DNA of 64,000 nt from Streptomyces sp. G-G2 (GTDB taxonomy: Bacteria > Actinomycetota > Actinomycetes > Streptomycetales > Streptomycetaceae): contig NZ_JASISO010000031.1 of the NCBI RefSeq assembly GCF_030063135.1, positions 34,252 to 98,251 on the forward strand, written 5' to 3'. The notes under the pieces are model-generated. The model did not search any database. It saw nothing but the letters and a program-made list of their open reading frames with translations, and was not told the origin of the DNA. Positions 1 through 7,739 of this stretch are shown here, in pieces; the stretch's first letter is position 1, and every line of letters starts with the position of its first letter. Position numbers and translations under genes: made by a program.

Positions 1-2
1 TG

Positions 3-326
3 TCCCTGGCCAACGTGGTCGCCCTGGAAGAACTGCTGCACGTCGGCGGGGAGGGTGACCGCCTCTCGCTGATGGACACGCTGGAGGACACCGCCGCCGA
101 CAACCCGGTCGAGGTGGCCGAGGACCGCGAGCTGCGCAGGCTGCTCGCCCGGGCCATCAACACCCTGCCGGACCGGGAGAAGACCGTGGTGACCCTCTAC
201 TACTACGAGGGCCTCACCCTGGCCGAGATCGGCAACGTCCTGGGCGTCACCGAGAGCCGGGTCAGCCAGATCCACACCAAGTCGGTCCTCCAGCTCCGGG
301 CCAAGCTGGCGGATGTCGGGCGCTGA
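3..326 (+). CDS. whiG: RNA polymerase sigma factor WhiG, C-terminal part (5' end outside window)
   Basis: The reading frame is open from the first bases and ends at TGA 324-326, so only about 107 C-terminal residues are present. They cover sigma regions 3/4. The region 4 helix-turn-helix is clear (LPDREKTVVTLYYYEGLTLA, then EIGNVLGVTESRVSQIH), the pattern of the FliA/sigma-28 group. In Streptomyces this group is represented by WhiG, which starts aerial hyphae on the path to sporulation. The neighbour order (TetR, M23 peptidase, rpsB) is the usual whiG context as I remember it, which supports WhiG over another FliA-type sigma. Nothing about its own promoter is visible. Confidence 0.9.
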   Translation, partial: SLANVVALEELLHVGGEGDRLSLMDTLEDTAADNPVEVAEDRELRRLLARAINTLPDREKTVVTLYYYEGLTLAEIGNVLGVTESRVSQIHTKSVLQLRAKLADVGR

Positions 327-1465
327 GTCCCCGGCACCTCCGTAGAGTGGTCGCGTGCCCAGGATTCGAGCGGCCTCCGTGGCCGAGCACCGGACGATGC
401 AGCGAGGCGCCCTGCTGGACGCCGCGCGTTCCCTGCTGTCCGAAGGCGGGACCGAAGCGCTGAGCTTCCCCGCCCTCGCCGAGAGGACGGGCCTCGCCCG
501 GTCCTCCGTCTACGAGTACTTCCGCTCCCGCGCGGCCGTCGTCGAGGAACTGTGCGCGGTGGACTTCCCCGTCTGGGCCGCCGAGATCGAGGCCGCGATG
601 GAGCGGGCCCCCACTCCGGAGGCGAAGATCGAGGCGTACGTCCGCAGCCAGCTGGGACTGGTGGGGGACCGGCGGCACCGGGCCGTGGTGGCGATCTCGG
701 CCAGCGAGCTGGACGTCGGGGCGCGAGAGAAGATCCGCGCCGCCCACGGAGGCCTGATCGCGATGATCGTCGAAGCGCTGGCGGCCCTCGGGCAGGAGCG
801 GCCGAGGATGGCCGCGATGCTGCTCCAGGGCGTGGTGGACGCCGCCGTGCGCCGGATCGAGCTGGGCTCGGGCGAGGACCCGGCCGAGGTGACCGAGACG
901 GCCGTCGCCATGGCCCTGCGGGGCGTCCAGGGCTGAGCGCCGCCCCGACGGGCCCGCCCGAGGCGTCTCCCCGGGCGGTGGGCAGGAGCCGTGGGCTCGG
1001 GCGCGGCAGCAGGGTCAGCGGATCCAGGTAGGTCCCGCCCGCCAGCAGCCCCCAGTGCAGGCACGGGACGGCGCAGTGCCCGCCGGCCTCCAGGACCGCG
1101 ACCGGCTGGCCCGCGCTGACCGTGTCACCTTCCGCGACGAGCGGGCGCACCGGCTCGTAGGTCGTGCGCAGCCCGCCCGGGAGGGTGAGCGAGAGGACCC
1201 CGCGCCCCGCCACCTGACCCGCGTAGTGCACCTGCCCCGGACCCACCGCGCGGACCTGCGCGCCCACCGCGGCCGCCAGGTCCACGCCCCGGTGGCCGGC
1301 CGCGTACGGGGTGGGCGGCGGATCCCACCACCGCACCACGGCCAGGGGCGCGGGCAGTGGGCGGACCGCCCCGCGCCCGGCCCGGGGCGCGGGCGACGGC
1401 AGCGCCGAGGGGGCCGTCATGGGGGCTGCCAGCAGGGCCATGACCAGCAGGATCAGGGTTCTCAT
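203..1465 (-). CDS. M23 family metallopeptidase, secreted, with an abnormally long reading frame
   Basis: Residues 1-22 form a signal peptide. An M23/LytM (lysostaphin-type) domain spans about residues 45-155, with zinc ligands visible as H58/D62 (GHRGVDL) and H137 (CLHWG). Family members cleave peptidoglycan cross-bridges outside the cell. The conserved domain ends near 'YLDPL' (about nt 1015-1030). Beyond about nt 985 the frame has no stop and runs as Pro/Arg/Ser-rich low-complexity residues antisense through the entire TetR gene to TAG at 203-205. Family members normally stop soon after the YLDPL motif, so about 250 residues here are probably either not made or not functional. The cause may be a lost stop codon or a sequencing indel. 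The functional part is about 985-1465. Confidence 0.7.
   Translation of the reverse strand: MRTLILLVMALLAAPMTAPSALPSPAPRAGRGAVRPLPAPLAVVRWWDPPPTPYAAGHRGVDLAAAVGAQVRAVGPGQVHYAGQVAGRGVLSLTLPGGLRTTYEPVRPLVAEGDTVSAGQPVAVLEAGGHCAVPCLHWGLLAGGTYLDPLTLLPRPSPRLLPTARGDASGGPVGAALSPGRPAGPWRRPSRSPRPGPRPSPARSGARRRPPRPGAASRPSSAAPARGPPALRRSSRSGLRGRRGSSLAPRRPARWPRSPPRPGAAGPPPVPAGCGRTPRSSPPEWGPAPSRPRSRRPRRGSPPRTVPRRRPRGSGSTRRRRTGRGPSSRRGRGSSALRSRLRTAGNARRPAGRLAASSGARPRRPLESWARDHSTEVPGTQRPTSASLARSWRTDLVWIWLTRLSVTPRTLPISARVRPS
343..348 (+). promoter_or_regulatory. Candidate -10 box of a leaderless promoter for the TetR gene
   Basis: TAGAGT lies 6 nt before the GTG start at 355 and no Shine-Dalgarno sequence is present. 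A -10 box this close to the start codon would put the transcription start on the GTG itself. There is no convincing -35 hexamer. Confidence 0.45.
355..936 (+). CDS. TetR/AcrR family transcriptional regulator
   Basis: 193 residues, the usual TetR length. The N-terminal DNA-binding domain (about residues 10-55) has the standard form: ARSLLSEGG, then FPALAERTGLARSSVYEYF, the recognition helix ending in the YxYF motif. The rest is a helical ligand-binding/dimer domain rich in Ala, Glu and Arg that gives no ligand clue. It follows whiG by 28 nt on the same strand but seems to have its own leaderless promoter. The start is GTG 355; ATG 397 is an in-frame alternative but would cut into the HTH. The reverse strand across this whole gene is also open (see the M23 peptidase). 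Confidence 0.85.
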   Translation: MPRIRAASVAEHRTMQRGALLDAARSLLSEGGTEALSFPALAERTGLARSSVYEYFRSRAAVVEELCAVDFPVWAAEIEAAMERAPTPEAKIEAYVRSQLGLVGDRRHRAVVAISASELDVGAREKIRAAHGGLIAMIVEALAALGQERPRMAAMLLQGVVDAAVRRIELGSGEDPAEVTETAVAMALRGVQG

Positions 1466-1715
1466 GCCCTCACGTTCCCGCGCGGGGGCCGCTCGTGCGG
1501 GGGCCTGTGGACAGCCGGGGCACTGTGGAAAACGGCGTCACCCGGCACACCGCCGGGTCCCGTACACTTCTTGTGGCGATCCGGGTCACCGGGTCGACTT
1601 CGCACGCCCCAGCACCAGCCGCTCATGGCCAGGTGACAGCACCTCTCGGTCCCCTCGACAGGGGGCAGGGCGCGGTGGGGCGTCAGGAACCAAACCGAGA
1701 AACAAGGAGATGGCC

Positions 1716-2675
1716 ATGGCCGTCGTCACGATGCGGGAGCTGCTGGAAAGCGGCGTCCACTTCGGTCACCAGACCCGTCGTTGGAACCCGAAGATGAAGC
1801 GCTTCATCTTCACGGAGCGCAACGGCATCTACATCATCGACCTGCTGCAGTCGCTGTCGTACATCGACCGCGCCTACGAGTTCGTGAAGGAGACCGTCGC
1901 CCACGGCGGTTCCGTCATGTTCGTCGGTACCAAGAAGCAGGCCCAGGAGGCCATCGCCGAGCAGGCGACGCGCGTGGGTATGCCGTACGTCAACCAGCGG
2001 TGGCTGGGTGGCATGCTCACCAACTTCTCCACCGTCTACAAGCGCCTTCAGCGTCTGAAGGAGCTCGAGACGATCGACTTCGATGACGTCGCCGCCTCGG
2101 GTCTCACCAAGAAGGAGCTCCTCGTGCTCTCGCGCGAGAAGACCAAGCTGGAGAAGACCCTCGGTGGTATCCGCGAGATGTCGAAGGTCCCCAGCGCCGT
2201 CTGGATCGTCGACACCAAGAAGGAGCACATCGCCGTCGGTGAGGCGCGCAAGCTCCACATCCCGGTCGTCGCGATCCTCGACACCAACTGCGACCCCGAC
2301 GAGGTCGACTACAAGATCCCGGGCAACGACGACGCGATCCGCTCCGTCACCCTGCTCACCCGCGTGATCGCCGACGCCGTCGCCGAGGGCCTCATCGCCC
2401 GTTCCGGTGCCGCCACTGGCGACTCGAAGCCGGGCGAGAAGGCCGCCGCCGAGCCGCTCGCCGAGTGGGAGCGCGACCTGCTCGAGGGTGACAAGAAGGC
2501 TGACGACGCTGCCGAGGCTCCGGCCGAGGCCGCCGCCGTCGAGGCCGACGTCGTCGCCGAGGCTCCGGCCGTCGAGGCTGAGGCCCCGGCCGCCGAGGCG
2601 CCCGTCGCCGAGGCCGAGGTCGTCGCCGAGGCTCCGGCCGTCGAGGCTCCGGCCGCCGACGCCGAGCAGGCCTGA
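1716..2675 (+). CDS. rpsB: 30S ribosomal protein S2
   Basis: Residues 1-230 are a clear S2 (LLESGVHFGHQTRRWNPKM near the start, then GTKKQAQEAI, NQRWLGGMLTNF, DTNCDPDEVDYKIPGNDDAI). S2 sits on the 30S body and is one of the last proteins to join. The last ~80 residues are an Ala/Glu/Val/Pro-rich acidic tail built from imperfect repeats of EAPAVEAEAPA type, giving 319 residues against about 240 in most bacteria; such tails occur in other actinobacterial S2 proteins. The start is the second of two in-frame ATGs (1710, 1716), because AAGGAG at 1704-1709 is correctly spaced (6 nt) only from 1716. It heads the cluster with tsf, pyrH and frr. Confidence 0.97.
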   Translation: MAVVTMRELLESGVHFGHQTRRWNPKMKRFIFTERNGIYIIDLLQSLSYIDRAYEFVKETVAHGGSVMFVGTKKQAQEAIAEQATRVGMPYVNQRWLGGMLTNFSTVYKRLQRLKELETIDFDDVAASGLTKKELLVLSREKTKLEKTLGGIREMSKVPSAVWIVDTKKEHIAVGEARKLHIPVVAILDTNCDPDEVDYKIPGNDDAIRSVTLLTRVIADAVAEGLIARSGAATGDSKPGEKAAAEPLAEWERDLLEGDKKADDAAEAPAEAAAVEADVVAEAPAVEAEAPAAEAPVAEAEVVAEAPAVEAPAADAEQA

Positions 2676-2683
2676 CCCACTGA

Positions 2684-2713
2684 GAGTGCCCGGCGGTCAC
2701 CCGCCGGGCACTC
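2684..2713 (+). terminator. Strong hairpin after rpsB (terminator or attenuator)
   Basis: A perfect 13-bp stem (2684-2696 with 2701-2713) with a 4-nt loop, 8 nt after the rpsB stop. No U-tract follows, which is common for Streptomyces terminators. It could set the S2:EF-Ts ratio by partial termination. Confidence 0.75.
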
Positions 2714-2769
2714 CCAGCACGGACGATGACGGCGGGGGAGCCGCGCCACGAGCGCGTCTCCTCCGCCAT

Positions 2770-2789
2770 CTCCCAGCTACCGCTGGGAG
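2770..2789 (+). repeat. Short palindromic repeat (CTCCCAGC-TACC-GCTGGGAG)
   Basis: A perfect 8-bp stem with a TACC loop, followed by GGGGCCCCCAG. I recall closely similar CTCCCAGC/GCTGGGAG intergenic hairpins as abundant in Streptomyces chromosomes, so this is probably a REP-like copy in the rpsB-tsf gap. The copy number was not checked. Confidence 0.55.
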
Positions 2790-2837
2790 GGGCCCCCAGT
2801 CCGTAGATCTTCGACTTCGAGAGAGAATCCCAGACTC

Positions 2838-3674
2838 ATGGCGAACTACACCGCCGCTGACGTCAAGAAGCTCCGCGAGCTCACCGGCGTCGGCATGATG
2901 GACTGCAAGAACGCCCTGGTCGAGTCCGACGGCGACGTCGACAAGGCCATCGAGGCGCTCCGTATCAAGGGTCAGAAGGGCGTCGCCAAGCGCGAGGGCC
3001 GTTCTGCCGAGAACGGCGCCGTCGCCTCGCTCATCGCCGACGACAACACCTCCGGTGTCATCGTCGAGCTGAAGTGCGAGACGGACTTCGTCGCCAAGGG
3101 TGACAAGTTCCAGGCCGTCACCAAGCAGCTGGCCGCCCACATCGCCGCGACCACCCCGGCCGACCTCGAGGCGCTGCTCGCGTCCGAGATCGAGCCCGGC
3201 AAGACGGTCCAGGCGTTCGTGGACGAGGCCAACGCCACCCTCGGCGAGAAGATCGTCCTGGACCGCTTCGCGCAGTTCACCGGCGGTTACGTCTCGGCGT
3301 ACATGCACCGCACCATGCCCGACCTGCCGTTCCAGATCGGTGTCCTGGTCGAGCTGGACAAGGAGAACGCCGAGGTCGCCCGCGGCATCGCGCAGCACAT
3401 CGCCGCGTTCTCCCCGCGCTGGCTCTCCAAGGATGACGTCCCCGCCGACGTCGTCGAGTCCGAGCGCCGCGTGGCCGAAGAGGTCACCCGCGCCGAGGGC
3501 AAGCCGGAGGCCGCGCTCCCGAAGATCGTCGAGGGTCGCGTCAACGGCTTCTTCAAGGACAACACGCTCCTTGGCCAGGCCTACGCCCTGGACTCCAAGA
3601 AGTCCGTCCAGAAGATTCTGGACGAGGCCGGTGTCACCCTGGTGCGCTTCGCGCGCATCAAGGTCGGCATCTGA
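2838..3674 (+). CDS. tsf: Translation elongation factor Ts
   Basis: EF-Ts recharges EF-Tu with GTP by expelling GDP. The N-terminal module MANYTAADVKKLRELTGVGM with MDCKNAL is diagnostic, as is the TDFVAK segment near residue 80 that contacts EF-Tu. At 278 residues it is the full two-subdomain form usual for actinobacteria. The start is ATG 2838 with a weak upstream purine-rich GAGAG. It follows rpsB by 162 nt containing two hairpins, so expression from an rpsB promoter is probably modulated. Confidence 0.97.
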   Translation: MANYTAADVKKLRELTGVGMMDCKNALVESDGDVDKAIEALRIKGQKGVAKREGRSAENGAVASLIADDNTSGVIVELKCETDFVAKGDKFQAVTKQLAAHIAATTPADLEALLASEIEPGKTVQAFVDEANATLGEKIVLDRFAQFTGGYVSAYMHRTMPDLPFQIGVLVELDKENAEVARGIAQHIAAFSPRWLSKDDVPADVVESERRVAEEVTRAEGKPEAALPKIVEGRVNGFFKDNTLLGQAYALDSKKSVQKILDEAGVTLVRFARIKVGI

Positions 3675-3759
3675 GTCCGTCCGTACGCTGCGGACACCGG
3701 ACCCCGGTAGGGTCTGAGGCAGTTGTCCGCGTTCGCGCCGGACGACCGCAGATCTGACG

Positions 3760-3812
3760 AGGAGGCCATTGCCGTAGAGGGAACCGCGAGGACCCACCGG
3801 CAATGGCCTCCT
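3760..3812 (+). promoter_or_regulatory. 15-bp inverted repeat in the pyrH leader
   Basis: AGGAGGCCATTGCCG (3760-3774) pairs perfectly with 3798-3812, leaving a 23-nt loop. The left arm contains an AGGAGG that has no start codon at the right distance. The element ends 24 nt before the pyrH ATG. It may be a terminator for tsf, an attenuator, or a protein-binding mRNA hairpin. Confidence 0.6.
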
Positions 3813-3836
3813 TCGTATGTGCACGAGGAGATCTCC

Positions 3837-4616
3837 ATGAATCAGGGCGTGGACACCCACACCGCTTCCCACGACAAGAGCGACGACGAGAAGAAGGGCC
3901 GTCGCTTCATGCTGAAGCTGTCCGGCGAAGCCTTCTCCGGTGGCGGCGGCCTGGGCGTCGACCCCGACGTCGTGCACGCCATCGCACGCGAGATCGCAGC
4001 CGTCGTCCGCGACGGCTCGGAGATCGCGATCGTCATCGGCGGCGGCAACTTCTTCCGCGGCGCCGAGCTCCAGCAGCGCGGCATGGACCGGGCCCGGTCC
4101 GACTACATGGGCATGCTGGGCACGGTGATGAACTGCCTCGCGCTCCAGGACTTCCTGGAGAAGGAGGGCATCGACTCGCGCGTCCAGACCGCGATCACCA
4201 TGGGGCAGGTCGCGGAGCCGTACATTCCGCTGCGCGCCGTGCGCCACCTGGAGAAGGGGCGCGTCGTCATCTTCGGCGCGGGCATGGGCATGCCGTACTT
4301 CTCCACCGACACCACCGCTGCCCAGCGGGCCCTCGAAATCGACGCCGAGGCGCTCCTCATGGGTAAGAACGGCGTGGACGGGGTCTACGACTCCGACCCG
4401 AAGACCAACCCGGACGCGGTGAAGTTCGACGCGCTGGAGTACAGCGAGGTGCTGTCCCGGGACCTCAAGGTCGCCGACGCCACCGCCATCACGCTGTGCC
4501 GCGACAACAAGCTGCCGATCCTGGTCTTCGAACTGCTCGCGGAGGGCAATATCGCCCGCGCCGTCAAGGGTGAGAAGATCGGCACGCTCGTCAGCGACCA
4601 GGGCACCCGGGCCTGA
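3837..4616 (+). CDS. pyrH: UMP kinase (uridylate kinase)
   Basis: Phosphorylates UMP to UDP with ATP. This bacterial enzyme is a hexameric amino-acid-kinase-fold protein unrelated to eukaryotic UMP/CMP kinase. Visible signatures are LKLSGEAF (phosphate-binding N-terminus), GGGNFFRG (about residues 68-75), the DYMGMLGT segment and KNGVDGVYDSDPK with the ATP-site Asp. 259 residues. ATG 3837 is chosen because GAGGAG 3825-3830 is 6 nt upstream; the start adds about 20 polar residues (DTHTASHDKSDDEKK) before the fold, which looks like a disordered lead. Longer in-frame extensions cross the inverted repeat and are unlikely to be coding. Confidence 0.96.
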   Translation: MNQGVDTHTASHDKSDDEKKGRRFMLKLSGEAFSGGGGLGVDPDVVHAIAREIAAVVRDGSEIAIVIGGGNFFRGAELQQRGMDRARSDYMGMLGTVMNCLALQDFLEKEGIDSRVQTAITMGQVAEPYIPLRAVRHLEKGRVVIFGAGMGMPYFSTDTTAAQRALEIDAEALLMGKNGVDGVYDSDPKTNPDAVKFDALEYSEVLSRDLKVADATAITLCRDNKLPILVFELLAEGNIARAVKGEKIGTLVSDQGTRA

Positions 4617-4685
4617 CACGGGCGCCCGGGGCCGCGCCGGCCCCGCCAGCCTGAACCATCCATTCAAGACATGCAGGAGCACGTG

Positions 4686-5243
4686 GTGATCGAAGAAACC
4701 CTCCTCGAGGCCGAGGAGAAGATGGAGAAGGCCGTCGTCGTCGCCAAGGAAGACTTCGCGGCGATCCGCACCGGCCGCGCGCACCCGGCGATGTTCAACA
4801 AGATCGTGGCCGACTACTACGGCGCGATCACGCCCATCAACCAGCTCGCCTCCTTCGCGGTGCCCGAGCCGCGCATGGCCATCGTGACGCCCTTCGACGC
4901 GTCGGCCCTGCGCAACATCGAGCAGGCCATCCGCGACTCCGACCTCGGCGTCAACCCGAGCAACGACGGCCGCATCATCCGGGTCACCTTCCCGGAGCTG
5001 ACGCAGGACCGCCGCAAGGAGTACATCAAGGTCGCCAAGACCAAGGCCGAGGACTCCAAGATCTCCATCCGCGCCGTCCGCCGCAAGGCGAAGGACACCC
5101 TCGACAAGATGGTGAAGGACAAGGAGGCCGGCGAGGACGAGGTGCGCCGCGCCGAGAAGGAGCTCGACGACGCCACCGCGAAGTACGTCGCGCAGGTGGA
5201 CGAGCTGCTCAAGCACAAGGAAGCCGAGCTGCTCGAGGTCTGA
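4686..5243 (+). CDS. frr: Ribosome recycling factor
   Basis: RRF, with EF-G, splits the post-termination ribosome. The 185-residue protein matches the family length. It has the conserved RTGRAHPAMFNKI near residue 28 and the helical C-terminus with KDKEAGEDEVRRAEKELD. The start is GTG 4686 (MIEETLLEAEEKMEK), placed 6 nt after AGGAG 4675-4679. An in-frame ATG at 4671 would add five residues but lacks its own ribosome binding site. The stop overlaps the cdsA start (TGATG), so the two are translationally coupled. Confidence 0.96.
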   Translation: MIEETLLEAEEKMEKAVVVAKEDFAAIRTGRAHPAMFNKIVADYYGAITPINQLASFAVPEPRMAIVTPFDASALRNIEQAIRDSDLGVNPSNDGRIIRVTFPELTQDRRKEYIKVAKTKAEDSKISIRAVRRKAKDTLDKMVKDKEAGEDEVRRAEKELDDATAKYVAQVDELLKHKEAELLEV

Positions 5244-6310
5244 TGAACGACTCTCCCTGGCGGGCGGAGCCGGTTCCGGCGGGTCCCGCATACGATGCGC
5301 TGGTGGGCCCGCACACTCGGCCCATGCCCATCGTGCCCGATGCCGCCGGCCGTGACTTCGACGACCGGGAAGCACGCGATCCGGGGGCCGCCGCAGCGGG
5401 CGGCCCCCAGTTCCGCGCCGAGACGCCGCCGCAGGAGCCCATGCCCACCCCACCTTCGCAGGCACCGCAGGACGCCTCGCAGCCCCCGCAGAAGAAGCGG
5501 GCCGGGCGTGACCTGCGCGCCGCCATAGGGGTCGGCATCGGCCTCGGTGCGGTGATCTTCGCCTCGCTGTTCATCGTCAAGGCCGTCTTCGTCGGCGTGG
5601 TCGTCGTCGCGGTCGTCGTGGGGCTGTGGGAGCTGACCTCCCGCCTCCAGGAGAAGAAGGGCATCAAGGCCCCGCTCGTACCGCTCGCGGTCGGCGGCGC
5701 GGCCATGGTCATCGCCGGATACGTCCGCGGGGCCGAGGGCGCCTGGGTCGCGATGGCCCTCACCGCGCTCGCGGTGCTCGTGTGGCGGATGACCGAACCG
5801 CCCGAGGACTACCTCAAGGACGTCACGGCGGGCGTCTTCGCCGCGTTCTACGTGCCCTTCCTCGCCACGTTCGTCGCGATGCTGCTCACCGCCGACGACG
5901 GGCCGCAGCGGGTGGTCACCTTCCTGCTGCTGACGGTGGTCAGCGACACCGGTGCCTACGCGGTCGGCTGGCGCTTCGGCAAGCACAAGCTGGCCCCGCG
6001 CATCAGCCCTGGCAAGACCCGTGAGGGGCTCTTCGGAGCGGTGGCCTTCGCGATGTTGGCGGGGGCGCTGTGCATGGAGTTCCTGATCAGCGACGGAGCC
6101 TGGTGGCAGGGCCTGCTGCTCGGCCTCGCGGTCGCGGTGAGCGCCACGCTGGGCGACCTCGGCGAGTCGATGATCAAGCGGGACCTGGGCATCAAGGACA
6201 TGGGCACGCTGCTGCCGGGCCACGGCGGGATCATGGACCGGCTGGACTCGCTGCTGCCGACGGCGCCCGTGGTGTGGCTGCTGCTGGCGGCGTTCGTCGG
6301 TACGGGCTGA
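5243..6310 (+). CDS. cdsA: Phosphatidate cytidylyltransferase
   Basis: Makes CDP-diacylglycerol from phosphatidic acid and CTP at the membrane, the branch point to all phospholipids. About 90 N-terminal residues are Pro/Ala-rich and polar, followed by roughly eight hydrophobic segments. The family signature runs through SDTGAYAVGWRFGK (from residue 234), SPGKTREG, GDLGESMIKRD and HGGIMDRLDS (from residue 327). 355 residues, longer than the E. coli enzyme because of the N-terminal extension, which is usual in Streptomyces. The ATG overlaps the frr stop by one base. It is followed directly by rlmN; from memory S. coelicolor carries an unrelated insertion at this junction, absent here. Confidence 0.95.
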   Translation: MNDSPWRAEPVPAGPAYDALVGPHTRPMPIVPDAAGRDFDDREARDPGAAAAGGPQFRAETPPQEPMPTPPSQAPQDASQPPQKKRAGRDLRAAIGVGIGLGAVIFASLFIVKAVFVGVVVVAVVVGLWELTSRLQEKKGIKAPLVPLAVGGAAMVIAGYVRGAEGAWVAMALTALAVLVWRMTEPPEDYLKDVTAGVFAAFYVPFLATFVAMLLTADDGPQRVVTFLLLTVVSDTGAYAVGWRFGKHKLAPRISPGKTREGLFGAVAFAMLAGALCMEFLISDGAWWQGLLLGLAVAVSATLGDLGESMIKRDLGIKDMGTLLPGHGGIMDRLDSLLPTAPVVWLLLAAFVGTG

Positions 6311-6450
6311 CCAGCGGGTCGTACGGACCGGGCACGGAGAACGGACCGGGAGAGTCCGCCCGAGAGGGGCGGAACCGCCCGGGCGGTTACCCTTGAAGGG
6401 CGCGCTGCTTCTTGCGGTGCGCCTTTCGTCTTTACCGAGGAGTACCTGCC

Positions 6451-7566
6451 ATGGCCCCCCGTCCTGTCCCGGGAGAGCTCACTTTCGTCGCCCCTCGCGG
6501 GGTCAAGAAGCCCCCGCGGCACCTGGCCGACCTCACCCCCGAGGAGCGACGCGAAGCGGTCGCCGCGATCGGTGAGAAGCCCTTCCGGGCCAAGCAGCTC
6601 TCGCAGCACTACTTCGCCCGGTACAACCACGACCCGGCGCAGTGGACGGACATCCCCGCGGCCTCCCGCGAGAAGCTCCGGGAGGAGCTGCTCCCGGACC
6701 TGATGTCGGTCGTCCGGCACATCTCGTGCGACGAGGACACCACCCGCAAGACCCTGTGGAAGCTGCACGACGGCACGCTCGTCGAGTCCGTCCTGATGCG
6801 CTACCCCGAGCGGGTCACCATGTGCATCTCCTCGCAGGCGGGCTGCGGGATGAACTGCCCGTTCTGCGCCACCGGCCAGGCGGGCCTGGACCGCAACCTC
6901 TCCACCGCCGAGATCGTGCACCAGATCGTCGACGGCATGCGCGCCCTGCGCGACGGCGACGTTCCCGGCGGCCCGGCGCGGCTGTCGAACATCGTCTTCA
7001 TGGGCATGGGCGAGCCGCTGGCCAACTACAACCGGGTGGTCGGCGCGATCCGCCGCCTGACCGACCCGGAGCCCGACGGCCTCGGCCTGTCGCAGCGCGG
7101 CATCACCGTCTCCACCGTCGGTCTGGTCCCGGCCATGCTCCGGTTCGCCGACGAGGGCTTCAAGTGCCGGCTGGCCGTCTCGCTGCACGCGCCCGACGAC
7201 GAGCTGCGCGACACCCTGGTGCCGGTGAACACCCGCTGGAACGTCCGCGAGGTGCTGGACGCCGCCTGGGAGTACGCCGACAAGTCCGGCCGCCGCATCT
7301 CCATCGAGTACGCGCTGATCCGCGACATCAACGACCAGGCCTGGCGCGGTGACCGGCTGGGCCGCCTGCTCAAGGGCAAGCGGGTCCACGTGAACCTGAT
7401 CCCGCTGAACCCGACCCCGGGCTCCAAGTGGACCGCCTCGCGCCCCGAGGACGAGAAGGCCTTCGTCCAGGCGATCGCGAACCACGGCGTCCCGGTGACC
7501 GTACGGGACACCCGCGGCCAGGAGATCGACGGCGCCTGCGGCCAGCTCGCCGCATCGGAGCGTTAG
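6451..7566 (+). CDS. rlmN: 23S rRNA (adenine2503-C2)-methyltransferase
   Basis: A radical-SAM enzyme that methylates C2 of A2503 in 23S rRNA (and A37 of some tRNAs), tuning the peptidyl-transferase exit tunnel. The CxxxCxxC cluster motif is C132, C136, C139 (GCGMNCPFC). FMGMGEPLANY and the C-terminal Cys at about residue 363 (GACGQL), which carries the transferred methyl, are present, so it should be active. 371 residues. The start is ATG 6451 with GAGGAG 6437-6442; the 13 codons upstream that stay open are leader. Confidence 0.95.
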   Translation: MAPRPVPGELTFVAPRGVKKPPRHLADLTPEERREAVAAIGEKPFRAKQLSQHYFARYNHDPAQWTDIPAASREKLREELLPDLMSVVRHISCDEDTTRKTLWKLHDGTLVESVLMRYPERVTMCISSQAGCGMNCPFCATGQAGLDRNLSTAEIVHQIVDGMRALRDGDVPGGPARLSNIVFMGMGEPLANYNRVVGAIRRLTDPEPDGLGLSQRGITVSTVGLVPAMLRFADEGFKCRLAVSLHAPDDELRDTLVPVNTRWNVREVLDAAWEYADKSGRRISIEYALIRDINDQAWRGDRLGRLLKGKRVHVNLIPLNPTPGSKWTASRPEDEKAFVQAIANHGVPVTVRDTRGQEIDGACGQLAASER

Positions 7567-7585
7567 ATTCCGGGTTTCCTCCGGC

Positions 7586-7617
7586 GGTTCGGCCACGGGG
7601 TACCCTGTGGCCGAACC
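7586..7617 (+). terminator. rlmN terminator hairpin
   Basis: GGTTCGGCCAC (7586-7596) pairs perfectly with 7607-7617, and the loop can pair further. It lies 20 nt after the rlmN stop and just before the TPP riboswitch, separating the two units. Confidence 0.75.
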
Positions 7618-7628
7618 AACTGCATATT

Positions 7629-7720
7629 CCGACAGGGGAGCGCCACAGCGCTGAGAGTGCGGTAACCGTCACCGCAGACCCTCTGAACCTTGCCCGGGTC
7701 ATTCCGGGTAGGAAGTTCGG
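7629..7720 (+). promoter_or_regulatory. TPP riboswitch (THI element) upstream of the thiamine-type transporter
   Basis: The conserved THI-box landmarks are in order: GGGGAGCGCC, GCTGAGAGTGCGG, the matching CCGCAGACCCTCTGAACCTT, then GGGT-CATT-CCGGGTAGGAAG. The closing stem P1 can form between CCGA (7629-7632) and TCGG (7717-7720). TPP aptamers switch off thiamine synthesis or uptake genes when TPP is high. A 13-bp hairpin and an SD-covering hairpin follow before the gene. Confidence 0.93.
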
Positions 7721-7739
7721 TCATCACTCAAGCTGTTGC

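Noticed and set aside
1540..1568. Promoter with TACACT -10 upstream of rpsB
   Set aside because: TACACT at 1563-1568 looks good, but no -35 is found at a proper distance; not listed as a feature.
4628..4644. Small GGGGCC/GGCCCC stem after pyrH as terminator
   Set aside because: Only 6 bp, and frr is expected to be co-transcribed.
2697..5465. A 922-codon minus-strand open frame across tsf, pyrH and frr
   Set aside because: Shadow of well-supported plus-strand genes; composition is Asp/Val/Leu/Arg-rich antisense with no domain.
6385..6430. Hairpin GAAGGGCGC/GCGCCTTTC before rlmN
   Set aside because: Short stem with a wobble and a large loop; too weak to claim.
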